From [Mycobacterium] stephanolepidis (GTDB taxonomy: Bacteria; Actinomycetota; Actinomycetes; Mycobacteriales; Mycobacteriaceae), in assembly GCF_002356335.1 (NCBI RefSeq), contig NZ_AP018165.1:3596001-3660000 (forward strand): 64,000 nt of DNA. Direction: 5' to 3'. Numbering within the stretch: position 1 is the stretch's first letter; each line of letters opens with the position of its first letter. Made by a program: the position numbers and the translations under genes. The notes below the pieces were generated by a model that had not been told where the DNA came from, did no database searches, and saw only the letters and a program-made list of their open reading frames with translations. Shown piece after piece: positions 31,675 to 42,500 of this stretch.

Positions 31675-33744
31675 CTACGAGGCTCTGGCACGGACCAAAC
31701 GCAGTACATCGGGACCGTACTGCTCCAGCTTGCGCGCGCCTATTCCGGGAATGGCCACCAGGGCGGCATCATCCCCCGGCAGAAGCTCGGCGATGGCGAT
31801 CAAGGTGTTGTCGGTGAACACCACGAACGCGGGCACCTTCATCTCCTTGGCCGTCTTGAGCCGCCAATCCTTGAGCGCGACAAGGAGTTCCTCATCGATA
31901 TCGGATGGGCAACTCTCGCAACGCCGGAGCATTACCGCCGCCGGAGTGCTGAGCGCGGCATTGCAGATTCGGCAGCGCGCACCGCTGCCCCGACGTCTCG
32001 GCGTAGCAGCGGCCGGGAGTTGCGCGGTGGGGGCGATTCCGTTGAGAAACCGCGAATGCTTGCGGGACTTGCGGCCACCGGCCGCGCGCGCGAGCGCCCA
32101 ACTCAGATTCAGATGCACACGCGCACGGGTGATCCCGACGTAGAGCAGCCGCCGCTCCTCTTCGACCGGTTCGATATCGCCGGCACGCGACAGGGCATGC
32201 GAGATGGGCAGGGTGCCGTCGGCCAGCCCCACCAGGAACACCGCATCCCATTCCAGGCCCTTGGCCGCATGCAACGAGGCAAGCGTTACGCCTTGCACGG
32301 TCGGTGGGTGACGCGCCTCGGCCCGCACCCGCAGTTCGCGCACGAGCCCCGGCAGATCCAGCTCCGGCAGACGGACACATTCCTCTTCGGCGAGTTCCAC
32401 GAGCGCGCGCAGTGATTCCCACCGCTCACGCGCCTGGGCGCCGTGCGGCTCCTCGGCCGACAAACCCAGCGGCTCCAGAATCTCCCGAACCTGTTGCGGT
32501 ACAGGAGTATCTGTATGCTCTCGCTCCGCGGCGCGCTGCAGGGCCACCAGCGCCTGCCGCACCTCCTGACGCGTGAAGAACCCTTCGCCACCTCGCACCT
32601 GGAACGGTATGCCCGCCTCGGTGAGCGCCTCCTCGTACACCTCCGACTGCGCGTTGATCCGATACAGCACCGCGATCTCAGATGCCGGGGTTCCGGATTC
32701 CAACAGTGTCGCAATCGATTTCGCCACGGACTTCGCCTCGGCGGCCTCGTCGTCGTGTTCGGAGAATCTGGGAGTCGGCCCTTCGGCCCGTTGACCGATA
32801 AGTTGCAGCTTGCTGCCCGCTACTCGTCCTTGTGCCGCGGCGATCAACCGGTTGGCCAGCGAAACCACTTGTGGGGTCGAGCGATAGTCACGCTCGAGAC
32901 GGACCACCGTCGCTTCGGGAAATCTGCGGGAGAAGCCCAGCAGATACTGCGGGGTGGCCCCGGTGAACGAATAGATGGTCTGGTTGGCATCACCCACAAC
33001 GGTCAGGTCATCGCGGGGGCCCAGCCACGCGTCGAGCACCCGCTGCTGCAGTGGGGTGACGTCCTGGTATTCGTCGACCACGAAACAGCGATAGCGATCC
33101 CGGAACTCATCGGCCACCGACGCAGAGTTCTCGATGGCGGCCGCGGTGTGCAGCAGCAGGTCATCGAAATCGAGCAGGGTGGATCCGTCGGGCCGGGCCT
33201 TGAGCTTCTCGTAGCCCGCGTAGACCTTCGCGACCTGCTCGGCGGGCACCGGCGTATCCCGCGCGAACTTGGCGGCGGCCGCCGGATAGGCCTCGGGACT
33301 GATCAAAGAGGCCTTGGCCCACTCGATTTCACCGGCAAGGTCACGCACGGTGTCGGTGCTGGTGCTCAGTTTGGCGCGGTTCGCGGCCTGGGCGACGATG
33401 GTGAACTTGCTGTCGATGAGCTCCCAGCGCGTATCGCCGACCAGCTGCGGCCAGAAGTAGCGCAGCTGCCGCAGACCGGCGGCGTGGAACGTGACGGCCT
33501 GAGCCGATCCCACACCCAAGTCACGTAAACGCCCCCGCATCTCCCCCGCCGCCCGTTGGGTGAAGGTGACCGCGAGGATCTGACCGGGTGCCACATGACC
33601 GGATTCGACCAGGTGAGCGATGCGATGGGTGATGGTGCGGGTCTTACCGGTGCCCGCACCGGCGAGCACGCAGACGGGACCGCGCGGCGCGGTGACGGCG
33701 GCACGCTGCTCATCGTCGAGACCATCGAGGAGAGAACGCGCCAC
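31675..33744 (-). CDS. uvrD2: ATP-dependent DNA helicase UvrD2
   Basis: An SF1A helicase of 689 aa from the GTG at 33744 (an ATG at 33801 would add 19 residues; I prefer the shorter form because it matches homologue N-termini). Motif I is [12 protein letters not shown], motif II VVDEYQD, motif IV-VI include LERDYRST and [10 protein letters not shown]. The C-terminus has the mycobacterial UvrD2 tetracysteine motif (CRICNAA, CESCPSD) and an HRDC domain ([28 protein letters not shown]). It unwinds DNA in repair and is essential in M. tuberculosis. Confidence 0.93.
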   Translation of the reverse strand: MARSLLDGLDDEQRAAVTAPRGPVCVLAGAGTGKTRTITHRIAHLVESGHVAPGQILAVTFTQRAAGEMRGRLRDLGVGSAQAVTFHAAGLRQLRYFWPQLVGDTRWELIDSKFTIVAQAANRAKLSTSTDTVRDLAGEIEWAKASLISPEAYPAAAAKFARDTPVPAEQVAKVYAGYEKLKARPDGSTLLDFDDLLLHTAAAIENSASVADEFRDRYRCFVVDEYQDVTPLQQRVLDAWLGPRDDLTVVGDANQTIYSFTGATPQYLLGFSRRFPEATVVRLERDYRSTPQVVSLANRLIAAAQGRVAGSKLQLIGQRAEGPTPRFSEHDDEAAEAKSVAKSIATLLESGTPASEIAVLYRINAQSEVYEEALTEAGIPFQVRGGEGFFTRQEVRQALVALQRAAEREHTDTPVPQQVREILEPLGLSAEEPHGAQARERWESLRALVELAEEECVRLPELDLPGLVRELRVRAEARHPPTVQGVTLASLHAAKGLEWDAVFLVGLADGTLPISHALSRAGDIEPVEEERRLLYVGITRARVHLNLSWALARAAGGRKSRKHSRFLNGIAPTAQLPAAATPRRRGSGARCRICNAALSTPAAVMLRRCESCPSDIDEELLVALKDWRLKTAKEMKVPAFVVFTDNTLIAIAELLPGDDAALVAIPGIGARKLEQYGPDVLRLVRARAS

Positions 33745-33842
33745 CCGGCCATCTTCGCAGCAACCGCCGACAACACCGGTCGCTGACCCCGTTATCGGCA
33801 TTGAGACATCTCACATACCCCGGAGGAACACCCACCAGGGGT

Positions 33843-34115
33843 ATGACGTTGAATGCCGGTGTGACTACAGCGAGCGACTCCAGCCTCATCTTGTACAGCA
33901 CCACCTGGTGCGGATATTGCCGTCGGCTCGAGACGCAGCTGAAGGCCGCGGGCATCGACTACACCAAGATCGATATCGAGCAGGACCCGGCCGCAGCCGA
34001 CTATGTCGCCAACGTCAACGGCGGGAACCAGACCGTGCCGACCGTGAAGTTCCCCGACGGCAGCGCATTGACCAATCCGTCGCTGTCCCAGGTGAAGGCC
34101 AAGCTCGGCGTCTGA
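33843..34115 (+). CDS. mrx1: mycoredoxin Mrx1
   Basis: A 90-aa glutaredoxin-fold protein with the CGYC active site (C23, C26) in YSTTWCGYCRRLE, the cis-Pro TVPTVKF and NGGNQTVP. It reduces mycothiol mixed disulfides. ATG 33843 is used; the GTG at 33861 is possible. It is divergent from uvrD2, as Rv3198A is in M. tuberculosis. Confidence 0.9.
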   Translation: MTLNAGVTTASDSSLILYSTTWCGYCRRLETQLKAAGIDYTKIDIEQDPAAADYVANVNGGNQTVPTVKFPDGSALTNPSLSQVKAKLGV

Positions 34116-34129
34116 TCCCCAGGTCGGCC

Positions 34130-34183
34130 GACTGTCGACTCTTCGCGGAAAAATGCGAGTAGCCGGTGCCGAAAGTCGACACC
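34130..34183. repeat. 54-nt palindromic intergenic repeat, copy B
   Basis: Starts GACTGTCGACTCTTCGCGG and ends CCGAAAGTCGACACC, the same length and end pattern as 18639-18692. It lies between converging mrx1 and nudC and may also end transcription. Confidence 0.45.
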
Positions 34184-34196
34184 GGGTGCGGAAGAT

Positions 34197-35102
34197 TTAG
34201 GCGTACGCCCAGGATTCGACGATCTCCCGGGCGATGGAAATCGACCCGGGCAACATCAGGCGTGAGTCGGACGCGGTGGTCCAATCCCCCGCTTCCAGCG
34301 CAGCCCGCACCTCGTCGCGCGTGAACCACTCTGCTTCGGCGATTTCGCCGTCGTTGAACGAGAACGGCTGCGATGGGTCACCCAGGGCATGGAAACCCAA
34401 CATGATCGAGCGCGGGAAGGGCCACGGCTGGCTGCCCAGGTACTGCACATCAGTGACGGTCAGGCCCACTTCCTCGGCGATTTCGCGGGCCACACACGCC
34501 TCCAACGATTCGCCGGCCTCGACGAATCCGGCCAGCAGCGAGAACATCCGCTCCGGCCAGAACTTCTGACGGCCGAGTACCGCGCGGTCACCGCCGTCAT
34601 GCACCAGGCAGATGACAGCAGGGTCGGTGCGCGGGAATTCTTCCTGGCCGGTGGCCGAGTTCACTCGAACCCAACCGCCCTTGGCCGGAGTGGTGGGCGA
34701 TCCGTCGACGGGGCTGTAGCGAGCACTGTCGTGCCAGGCCAGCATCGCCATCGCGGTGGCCAGCAGAGCCGCGCTGGTGTCATCGAATAATTCGCCCGAG
34801 CGACGCAGGTCCAATAGCGCCGCGCTGTCGTCGTCCAATTCGGCGCGCACCGCCCACACATGGCGACCACCCGAGATGCGCCCCAGGAACACCGCATGCT
34901 CCGGGGGCACATCGCCGACGCGTGCGGCGTCTTCGAGAACCACCCGCCCGTCGACAATGTTCACCCGGCCTCGCATGTCCAGCGTGATCAGCCCCGCCTC
35001 TGGCCAACCCTTCACCAATTCCTCAGGGTTGGAACGCAGTTCGTCGGCCCGATCGAGCCCAACGCGCGACAGCAGGGGGATGTTGCGAAGGCGGAAAGTC
35101 AT
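34197..35102 (-). CDS. nudC: NAD(H) diphosphatase NudC
   Basis: A 301-aa Nudix hydrolase from ATG 35102 (MTFRLRNIPLLSRVGLDR). The Nudix box is GFVEAGESLEACVAREIAEEVG and the NudC signature SQPWPFPRS follows at once. It splits NAD(H) into NMN(H) and AMP and in mycobacteria can degrade NAD-drug adducts. The four-Cys zinc site of E. coli NudC is not visible: the region TPAKGGWVRVNSATGQEEFP has no Cys. Its start lies 1 bp after the stop of the K+ channel gene, so they are co-transcribed. Confidence 0.9.
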   Translation of the reverse strand: MTFRLRNIPLLSRVGLDRADELRSNPEELVKGWPEAGLITLDMRGRVNIVDGRVVLEDAARVGDVPPEHAVFLGRISGGRHVWAVRAELDDDSAALLDLRRSGELFDDTSAALLATAMAMLAWHDSARYSPVDGSPTTPAKGGWVRVNSATGQEEFPRTDPAVICLVHDGGDRAVLGRQKFWPERMFSLLAGFVEAGESLEACVAREIAEEVGLTVTDVQYLGSQPWPFPRSIMLGFHALGDPSQPFSFNDGEIAEAEWFTRDEVRAALEAGDWTTASDSRLMLPGSISIAREIVESWAYA

Positions 35103-35103
35103 G

Positions 35104-36189
35104 TCATGCTCCGGCGTTGCGGACGTAGAGCAGGCGATCGGATGCCTCGATGGAATCGACCTCGGGTGCATCGACCCGGTGCAGGGTGCCATCGCGCACC
35201 ACACCTAAGACGATGTCCGAGAGATGACGCGGCGAACCGCCGACCTCGCTGCGCTCCACCTCGCGTTCGGCGATCGCGAACCCCGCCTCCGGGGTCAACA
35301 GGTCCTCGATCATCTCGACGACGCGCGGTGTCGAGGTGGCGATGCCGAGCAGTCGTCCCGCCGTTTCCGAGGAGACCACCACCGAGTCGGCGCCCGACTG
35401 GCGCAGCAGGTGCACGTTCTCTGCCTCGCGGATCGCGGCGACGATCTTGGCGTTGGGCGCCAACTCCCGTGCGGTGAGCGTGACCAGCACCGAGGTGTCG
35501 TCCCGATTGGCGGCCACGATGATCGACTTGGCGTTTTGCACACCCGCCAGACGCAGCACGTCCGACTTGGTAGCGCTGCCACGCACCGTCACCAGGTCTG
35601 CGGCGGCCGCCGAATCCAGGGCCATCTGGTCTTCGTCAACGACCACGATCTCGGCCGGGGTAGCGCCATCGGAAAGCATCGCCTGGACGGCGGTCTTTCC
35701 CTTGGTGCCGTATCCGACGACAACGGTGTGGTTGCGCACGCGGGACCTCCATCGCTGGATCTTGAGTGCTTGACGCGAACGTTCGGTGAGTGCTTCCACC
35801 GTGGTGCCGACCAGAACGATCAGGAACAGCAGCCGCAGCGGCGTGATCACCAGAATGTTCACCAGACGCGCACCCTCGGTGTACGGGGTGATGTCGCCAT
35901 AGCCGGTGGTAGAGAGCGAGACGGTCGCGTAGTAGAAGCAATCGAGGAAGCTGAGCGGATCGCTTTCCTCCGGGGTGGATGCGACATCGCGGTAGCCGCT
36001 GCGATCGGCGTAGACCACGAGCACCGCGGCGAAGAGCGTGCCCACCGCGATGAGGATCCGTTTTCCGATGGCCCGCCATGGGCTGGCGGCGTTCTGCGGG
36101 ATACGCAGCACACCGACGAGAGCATGGTCTGGCTGTGCGGTCAGCGCCTGGTCGATGCCACGGAACCGCTGGCGAAACTTACCGGCCAT
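35104..36189 (-). CDS. potassium-channel/TrkA-N protein (Rv3200c-type)
   Basis: A 361-aa protein. After a cytosolic start come two transmembrane helices around a pore loop whose selectivity filter is TTGYGD (LSTTGYGDITPYTEG). A TrkA-N/RCK Rossmann domain follows (VVVGYGTKGKTAVQAMLSDG; IVVDEDQMALDSAAAADLVT) and a TrkA-C-like end. It would gate K+ flow according to a nucleotide ligand. It sits upstream of nudC with 1 bp between, as in M. tuberculosis, which hints at a link to NAD(H) level. Confidence 0.88.
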   Translation of the reverse strand: MAGKFRQRFRGIDQALTAQPDHALVGVLRIPQNAASPWRAIGKRILIAVGTLFAAVLVVYADRSGYRDVASTPEESDPLSFLDCFYYATVSLSTTGYGDITPYTEGARLVNILVITPLRLLFLIVLVGTTVEALTERSRQALKIQRWRSRVRNHTVVVGYGTKGKTAVQAMLSDGATPAEIVVVDEDQMALDSAAAADLVTVRGSATKSDVLRLAGVQNAKSIIVAANRDDTSVLVTLTARELAPNAKIVAAIREAENVHLLRQSGADSVVVSSETAGRLLGIATSTPRVVEMIEDLLTPEAGFAIAEREVERSEVGGSPRHLSDIVLGVVRDGTLHRVDAPEVDSIEASDRLLYVRNAGA

Positions 36190-36261
36190 ATGCCGATCGC
36201 GTCCGAGTCACCGGTTGCACGGGTGTCAATCTACTCACATGGCGCCCGTCATTCGCGTTGG

Positions 36262-39200
36262 CTAGCGACTTCGCGCCGAAGTTGCCTCCGAAGTCAGCCT
36301 CGCGAGCTCCGTTGCCTGCGGCAGCTCGGGCAGTTCGGTGGGGGCGACCGTGCGCCCCGTACGCACGTAGTGGAACACCGCACTCACCCGCGCGGGATCG
36401 ATGCCCTGCAGCGCCGCCCAGGCATGCCGGTAGGCGGCCAGCTGCAGGGCGGCAGCCTCCATCTCGGCACCCGACGGCTCATGCCCGGTCTTCCAGTCCA
36501 CCACTGTCCAGTTTCCGTCGGTGCTGGTGTCGGGTCCGAACACCGCGTCGATCCGCCCGCGGACGGCGGTCCCGGCGACAGAGATCTCGAACGGCACCTC
36601 GATATCGACGGGAGTTCGATCCGCCCATTCCGAGGAGAGGAACGCCGACTGCAGCGCCGCGAGATCCTCGGCATCTTCGAACTCCCCGTAGCCGTCGCCC
36701 GGCAGATCTTCGAAATCGATGAGACGTACCGCCCCGTAGTGACGCTGTACCCAGGAATGGAAGGCGGTACCGCGACGGGCTTCGAGGTCAGGACGCGTGG
36801 GGCGCGGGCGGGCAAGCCTGCGCGCGAGCGCCTGCGGATCGTGCCGTAGCTCGACCAGGCTTGTCACCGAAAGATGCTGTGGAAGAGTCCGTTCCGGACG
36901 ACGATGGGCCTGCTCTCGTTCACGCAACAGAGCGTCGACATCGGCGGCCCAGCCGTCGGGATCCTCGTCGTCGACCGGCTCGGCGGTATCGGCCAGCGCC
37001 TCGCGCACCAGCTGCGCCCCTGCTTCGATGTCGCCGCGCCTGCCCGCCAGCGGGTCGGCGGGCCATTGTGCCTCAACGGTCTGATCGAGCATGGGGTTGC
37101 GCTCGCCCGCCGCAGGCGCGGGGGCCCACTCCTCGACGATTCCGCACGGGATGCCTTGAGTGACCGCGTCTTCGATCACATCGCGCAACTCGATCAGAAA
37201 GTCGGACGGGCCCTTGGGTTTGAGTCCGGTCTGGCCCCAATGATGTCCCGAGACGAAGAGCTGCTCGGCCGACCTGGTGACCGCCACGTACAGCAGTCGC
37301 CGTTCCTCGTCGATTCGGCGAGTGGCCAGGCTGTCCTTGTGTCGCGCGATGGCGTCGGAGAGCTGTTTACGGTTCGTGATGCCCTCTGTGTCCAGCTGCG
37401 GGACCCCGAAACGATCCCCCAGGGTGGCACGATCGCCGCGTACCAAGGGCGGCAGCTCGGTGGCGCTTGTCAGCCAGGTCGGCGCGGCCACACCCGAGGG
37501 AAACACCCCGGCACTCAGATGCGGGACCGCGACCACATCCCATTCCAAACCCTTGGCCGAATGCACGGTCAGAATCTGTACCCGGCCCGGGCTACTCGCG
37601 ACTTCCACCGGCGCGAAACCCTTTTCGACCTCCCATGCCGCATCCAGGTATTGCAAGAACGCGGCGATCACGCCAACCGGGTCGCTCTGGTCGGCTGCCT
37701 CCGCGAATCCGGCAGCCACATCGGTGAACGCACGCAGTTGGTCCAGGCCACCGCTGCGTTGTCCCGCTATGAGCTCGACATCCAGCGCCAACACCCGCTG
37801 CACCTCGCAGATCAGGTCGGTGAGCGGCATGCCGAGCCGGGTGCGTAATGCGGTCAGTTCCCGCCGCAACGCCGTCAGTCGCGTCCAGCCCTCCGATGAA
37901 TACTGTTCGGGAGCACCGGGATCGCTGATGGCGTCGGCCAGACACGGTATGTCGGCATTCTCCCCCGCCATGTCGGAGCCGCCGCGACCAAATGCCATCG
38001 CCCGCCGCCACAACACCGCCAGGTCATGAGCGCCAAGGCGCCATCGCGGACCGGTCAACACCCGCAGCGCAGCCGGACCCGCGGTCGGATCCGCGACAAG
38101 ACGAAGCATCGCCACGGTGTCGGCGACCTCAGGAAGACCGAGCAGACCTGTCAATCCGACCACTTCGACCGGAACACCGTGCGCAGCAAGGACCTCAGCC
38201 ATGGGGGCGGCATCACTGTTGCGGCGGACCAGCACCGCCGACGACGGCGGACGGGTCCCATCACGACGCGCCTCCTCGTACACAAAGGCCAGTTTCGTTG
38301 CGACCCATTCTCGTTCGGCGACGATATCGCCGAACAGTGCGCAGGCGATGTTGCCCGAGGTAGCGTCCGGGCGAGGGCGCAGCGGCCGCACCGCCACCGA
38401 GCGCCGTCGCGCTTCCTCGGACACGGCATTGGCCAGGTGCAGAGCCTCGGGGGGGTTACGCCAACTGGTGCGCAGTTCCCTTGTGGGCGCCGGTGAGCCG
38501 TCCGGCAGCGGGAAATCGGTGGTGAATCGGGGCAGATTGGTCGCCGACGCGCCACGCCAGCCATAGATGGACTGGATGGGATCACCCACCGCCGTCAACG
38601 CCAGCTCGGGATCGACGCCGCGCCCGAACAACGACGACAGCAGGATGCGCTGAGCATGACCGGTGTCCTGGTACTCGTCGAGAAGCACCACCCGATAACG
38701 ATCCCGCTGGGTCTGTCCGACGATGGGATGTTCGGCGGCCAGACGGGCCGACAGCGACATCTGTGCTCCGAAATCGAGAACACCGCGGGCACGCATCTGC
38801 TCTATCAGCTGGGCGACGATCGCGACGAGTTGCGTTCGTTCATGCTGTGTCTCGATCAGCCGCAGCAGCCAGGCGCTTGGTCGACCCTCCCGCTGGTACG
38901 GGCCCGGCGGCAGAGTGTGAATCAGCTGTTCCAGCTCGTCGTGCGAGGAGAGCAGATCGGTGGTGTCCACCAGATGTTCGGACAGCTGACCGGCCAACGC
39001 GAGCACCTGAGCGGTGACCGCACCGGGCGTCTTCTCCGTATCCAGATCCCCGTCGAAGTCACAGACCAGCCGGAACGCCAACTGCCACAACTGCGTTTCC
39101 GTCAGCAGCCGCGCGTTGGGCTCCATGGGCAATAGCAATCCATGCTCGCGCAGCAAGGTTCCCGCATAGGCGTGGTACGTGGCGATCACCGGATCGGGTT

Positions 39201-39504
39201 CGTCGGCCCTGACCGGATCCATGATCCCGCTTCCCGCCAGCCTGGCCAGCCGCGATCTGACCCTGCGCAACAACTGCCCCGCGGCCTTGCGCGTGAACGT
39301 CAACCCGAGCACCTGACCGGGGGTGGCATAGCCGTTGGCCACCAACCACACCACCCGCGCGGCCATTGTCTCGGTCTTGCCCGCCCCGGCACCCGCGATG
39401 ACCACCATGGGGCCCGGTGGCGCGCCGATGACGGCGGCCTGCTCGTCAGTGGGCTCGAAAAGCCCTAAAGCCCTGGATAGTTCGGACGGAGAGTAGGTGC
39501 TCAC
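36262..39504 (-). CDS. adnB: ATP-dependent helicase-nuclease AdnB
   Basis: A 1080-aa subunit. GTG 39504 overlaps the adnA stop by 4 bp (GTGA) and gives MSTYSPSELSRALGLFEPTD. Walker A is IAGAGAGKTETM, motif II LLDEYQDTGHA, motif VI RRLLYVAVTRSAEQL. The C-terminal RecB-like nuclease has FHSWVQRHYG, GRIDAVFGP and WTVVDWKTG with the catalytic Asp-Lys. AdnAB resects double-strand breaks in mycobacteria; here AdnB is the active motor and second nuclease. Confidence 0.94.
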   Translation of the reverse strand: MSTYSPSELSRALGLFEPTDEQAAVIGAPPGPMVVIAGAGAGKTETMAARVVWLVANGYATPGQVLGLTFTRKAAGQLLRRVRSRLARLAGSGIMDPVRADEPDPVIATYHAYAGTLLREHGLLLPMEPNARLLTETQLWQLAFRLVCDFDGDLDTEKTPGAVTAQVLALAGQLSEHLVDTTDLLSSHDELEQLIHTLPPGPYQREGRPSAWLLRLIETQHERTQLVAIVAQLIEQMRARGVLDFGAQMSLSARLAAEHPIVGQTQRDRYRVVLLDEYQDTGHAQRILLSSLFGRGVDPELALTAVGDPIQSIYGWRGASATNLPRFTTDFPLPDGSPAPTRELRTSWRNPPEALHLANAVSEEARRRSVAVRPLRPRPDATSGNIACALFGDIVAEREWVATKLAFVYEEARRDGTRPPSSAVLVRRNSDAAPMAEVLAAHGVPVEVVGLTGLLGLPEVADTVAMLRLVADPTAGPAALRVLTGPRWRLGAHDLAVLWRRAMAFGRGGSDMAGENADIPCLADAISDPGAPEQYSSEGWTRLTALRRELTALRTRLGMPLTDLICEVQRVLALDVELIAGQRSGGLDQLRAFTDVAAGFAEAADQSDPVGVIAAFLQYLDAAWEVEKGFAPVEVASSPGRVQILTVHSAKGLEWDVVAVPHLSAGVFPSGVAAPTWLTSATELPPLVRGDRATLGDRFGVPQLDTEGITNRKQLSDAIARHKDSLATRRIDEERRLLYVAVTRSAEQLFVSGHHWGQTGLKPKGPSDFLIELRDVIEDAVTQGIPCGIVEEWAPAPAAGERNPMLDQTVEAQWPADPLAGRRGDIEAGAQLVREALADTAEPVDDEDPDGWAADVDALLREREQAHRRPERTLPQHLSVTSLVELRHDPQALARRLARPRPTRPDLEARRGTAFHSWVQRHYGAVRLIDFEDLPGDGYGEFEDAEDLAALQSAFLSSEWADRTPVDIEVPFEISVAGTAVRGRIDAVFGPDTSTDGNWTVVDWKTGHEPSGAEMEAAALQLAAYRHAWAALQGIDPARVSAVFHYVRTGRTVAPTELPELPQATELARLTSEATSARSR

Positions 39505-42500
39505 GACTGGCACACCGCCTGCCCATCTGCCTGCACGGGGCAGCATGCGCGCAGCGGGCAGTGCCCGCATCCGTCATTGACCCGCGCGATGAACAGCGGC
39601 CCCTTCGTGTTGGCCGCGGCGGTGTGGATGGTGTCACGCCAGGCCTCCTGAGCGGCAGGCGTCAACGGGTCCTGATGACGTTGAGTAGCCCCGTCATCGA
39701 GGTTCGGTTTGGCGACGTACACCAATCGGCCGCCACCGGGCTCACCCGCCGGCTGTCCCGCGATGAGGCCTTCGGCAGCGGCGACCTGATAGGTGGCGAG
39801 CTGGGCGTGCTGTTGCGCATCGTCCTTAGTGGCAGGGCTCTTTCCGGTCTTGATATCGATGACGACGGCGCGTCCCTCGGCGTCCCGTTCCAACCGATCG
39901 ATGCGGCCGACCAGCCGCACCTGCGGGTGCTCGGCGTGCGTGAGCACCCCGTCGACGCCGATCTCTCGAGCGACTTCGGTGAGTTCACTGCGCGTTGCCG
40001 TACGCCACGCGGAGAACGCCTCCAGTAGTTCATGATGCCTGCGCAGCTCGTTACTCGCATACCACTGCGACTCGAATGGCATTGATTCCCAAGCCTTGTC
40101 GAGCTCGCGATACATGGCCTCGGTATCCGCGGGATGCTCACCGACGAGCGCATGCACCAGTGTCCCGAGCGCCCGGCGGGGATCGGTCAGATCGGTGCCG
40201 CCATGCCGTTCCAGCAGCCAACGCAGCGGGCAGGCCATCAGCGTCTCGACGTTGGATGGTGACAAGCGAACCGGGCCGTCCTCGGCATGCCACAGCGGAT
40301 CCTCGCTACTGACATCGGCGAGCCCGTACCAAGACCCGGGGTCTGCGCCGGAGACACCGGCCTCCGCAAGGCGAGCCAGCTGACGCGCTGCCGCGCGACG
40401 ACGAGCATCGCTCACGGTGCCCGTGGATGCGGTGACGACGGCCCGCAGTTCTCCGACGAGGTTGGCGGTGGTCAGGGTCCGGGACTCCGGCACTCCCGCG
40501 CGACGTTCCGGCATCACCCATTGCGGATGCGCGACCATGAGCTCGGTGAGAAAGCGGGAGGCCATCGCGGAACCGCCGCCCACATCGGCATTCTCGTTGT
40601 CGACAGCCGTGACGAGCACCCGGCGAGCCGCCCTACCCACGGCCAGCAGCAGCAGTCGGCGTTCCTCAGCGAGCGCTACCGCCGCCCCATCGACACATGC
40701 GGGGTGGTCAATGCCTGCCAGCACATCCATCAGCTCCTGGGTGCGCAGCACCCCACCCCGCGGCGCGGTGTTCGGCCACAGCCCCTCTTGCACACCGGGG
40801 ATCGCGACCACATCCCACTGCCGTCCCACGGCTGCGTGCGCGCTGACGATGGACACCGCATCGGGCTCACCCGTCGTGTGCTGACCGGCGAGCGCCAGTG
40901 AACGGATGTGGTCGATCAGTCCCGTCACTCCGATACCTGGTGTGCGCGCCACATGTTCGGATGCCAGGTCGAACAGTGCGGACACCGCGTCGAGGTCGCG
41001 GTCTGCTTGCGCACCCAGCGGACCTCCCCGTTGCGACAGCCCGTCCCAACGGCGTTGCAGACCCGACCGAATCCACGCCGCCCACAGCACGTCGAGGACG
41101 CCGGCGCCGGAGATGATGGCCCCGCGCACGGAGGCGATAACCGCACGCACGCGTCGCAGTGGCGCGGCCTGGATGTCGGTGAGCGCCCTGAGCCGCGCGT
41201 CGTCGGTATCGACCAGAACCGAACGCAACAGCACGGCGCTGTTTCCGTCCCCGCCCCGGGCTTCCTCGGCCCGCAGCAATTGGCGGCGTAACCGCCTGAG
41301 CGCTACCGGATCCACACGCCCGATCGGACCGGTCACCAATGTCACCGCATCCTCGTCGTTCAGACTGCCCTGCGCGCAGGACACCGCCAGCAGCAGCGCA
41401 TGTACGGCCGGAACAGCGGCCACCGGACCGTCATACGACTCCGCATGCACTGGGACACCGGCCGACTGCAGAGCGCGTCGCAGTGCCGCGCCACTGCGCG
41501 GCACCGACCTGACAATGACCGCCATCTGAGACCACGGCACCCCATCGATCAGGTGGGAGCGCCGCAGAAGGTCGACAACGAGCGACGCCTCCGCGGTTTC
41601 GGTGGACACGGCGGCCAGACGAACGGCGCCCGAGACGTTCTCCGCCCCGCCGATCATGCGGGCAGGTGAGCTTCCGGGTAGCCGTCCTGCCACGGTGTTC
41701 GCAAGCTCGGCGACCGGGGCAGCGCAGCGATGTGAACTGTGCAGCTCGATGGTCGTGGCCCCGTCGTCGGCGGTGGTCTGCAAGAGCTGGGCGTCGGCCC
41801 CGCGGAATCCGAACACGGTTTGGTTGGGGTCACCCGTGAACACCGACAGCGAGGCACCCCCCGCCAGGAGTCGCACCAACAGCGCGGCCTGCGGATCAAG
41901 GTGCTGGGAATCGTCGACGAGAAGAAGGCCGATCCGATCGCGCTCGGCGGCAAGGATTCCCGGCTCGATGGCGAAGTTTTCCAGCACCGATCCGACCAAC
42001 TCGGCGGCTCCGAGTGCAGGCACCGTGGCCTGTGGAGCCGCCATCCCCACCGAGGAGCGCAGCAGCATGACCTCCTCATATTGCCGCGCGAGGTCGGCAA
42101 CCGCGACCCACTCCGGGCGGTTGTGCCGCCGACCTATGGCACGAAGATCCCTCGCGTCGATACCGCGCTCGGTGCACCGCGCCATGAGATCTCGAACACC
42201 GGTCGCGAAACCGGCCGTCGTCAACGCGGGCCGCAGCGAGGCGGGCCAGGAGCCACCATTGTCTTCAGCGTTGCCGCACAACAAGTCCCGCACAATGCTG
42301 TCCTGTTCGGCAGCAGTGATCAAACGCGGCGGCGGATTGCCCTGGCGGGCGGCGTGGGCGGCCAGCATGGCGAAGGCATACGAGTGCACGGTGCGGACCA
42401 TGGGTTCACGGATGGCCATGGTTCCGCGGCGCTCGAACACCGCCGCAGAGATCCGGCTGCGCAGTTCGACGCTCGCCCGGGTGGAACCCGTGAGCACAAG

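Noticed and set aside
39504..39570. Longer adnB start at 39570
   Set aside because: The GTG at 39504 overlaps the adnA stop in the usual GTGA form and gives the expected N-terminus; the upstream part is a shadow of adnA.
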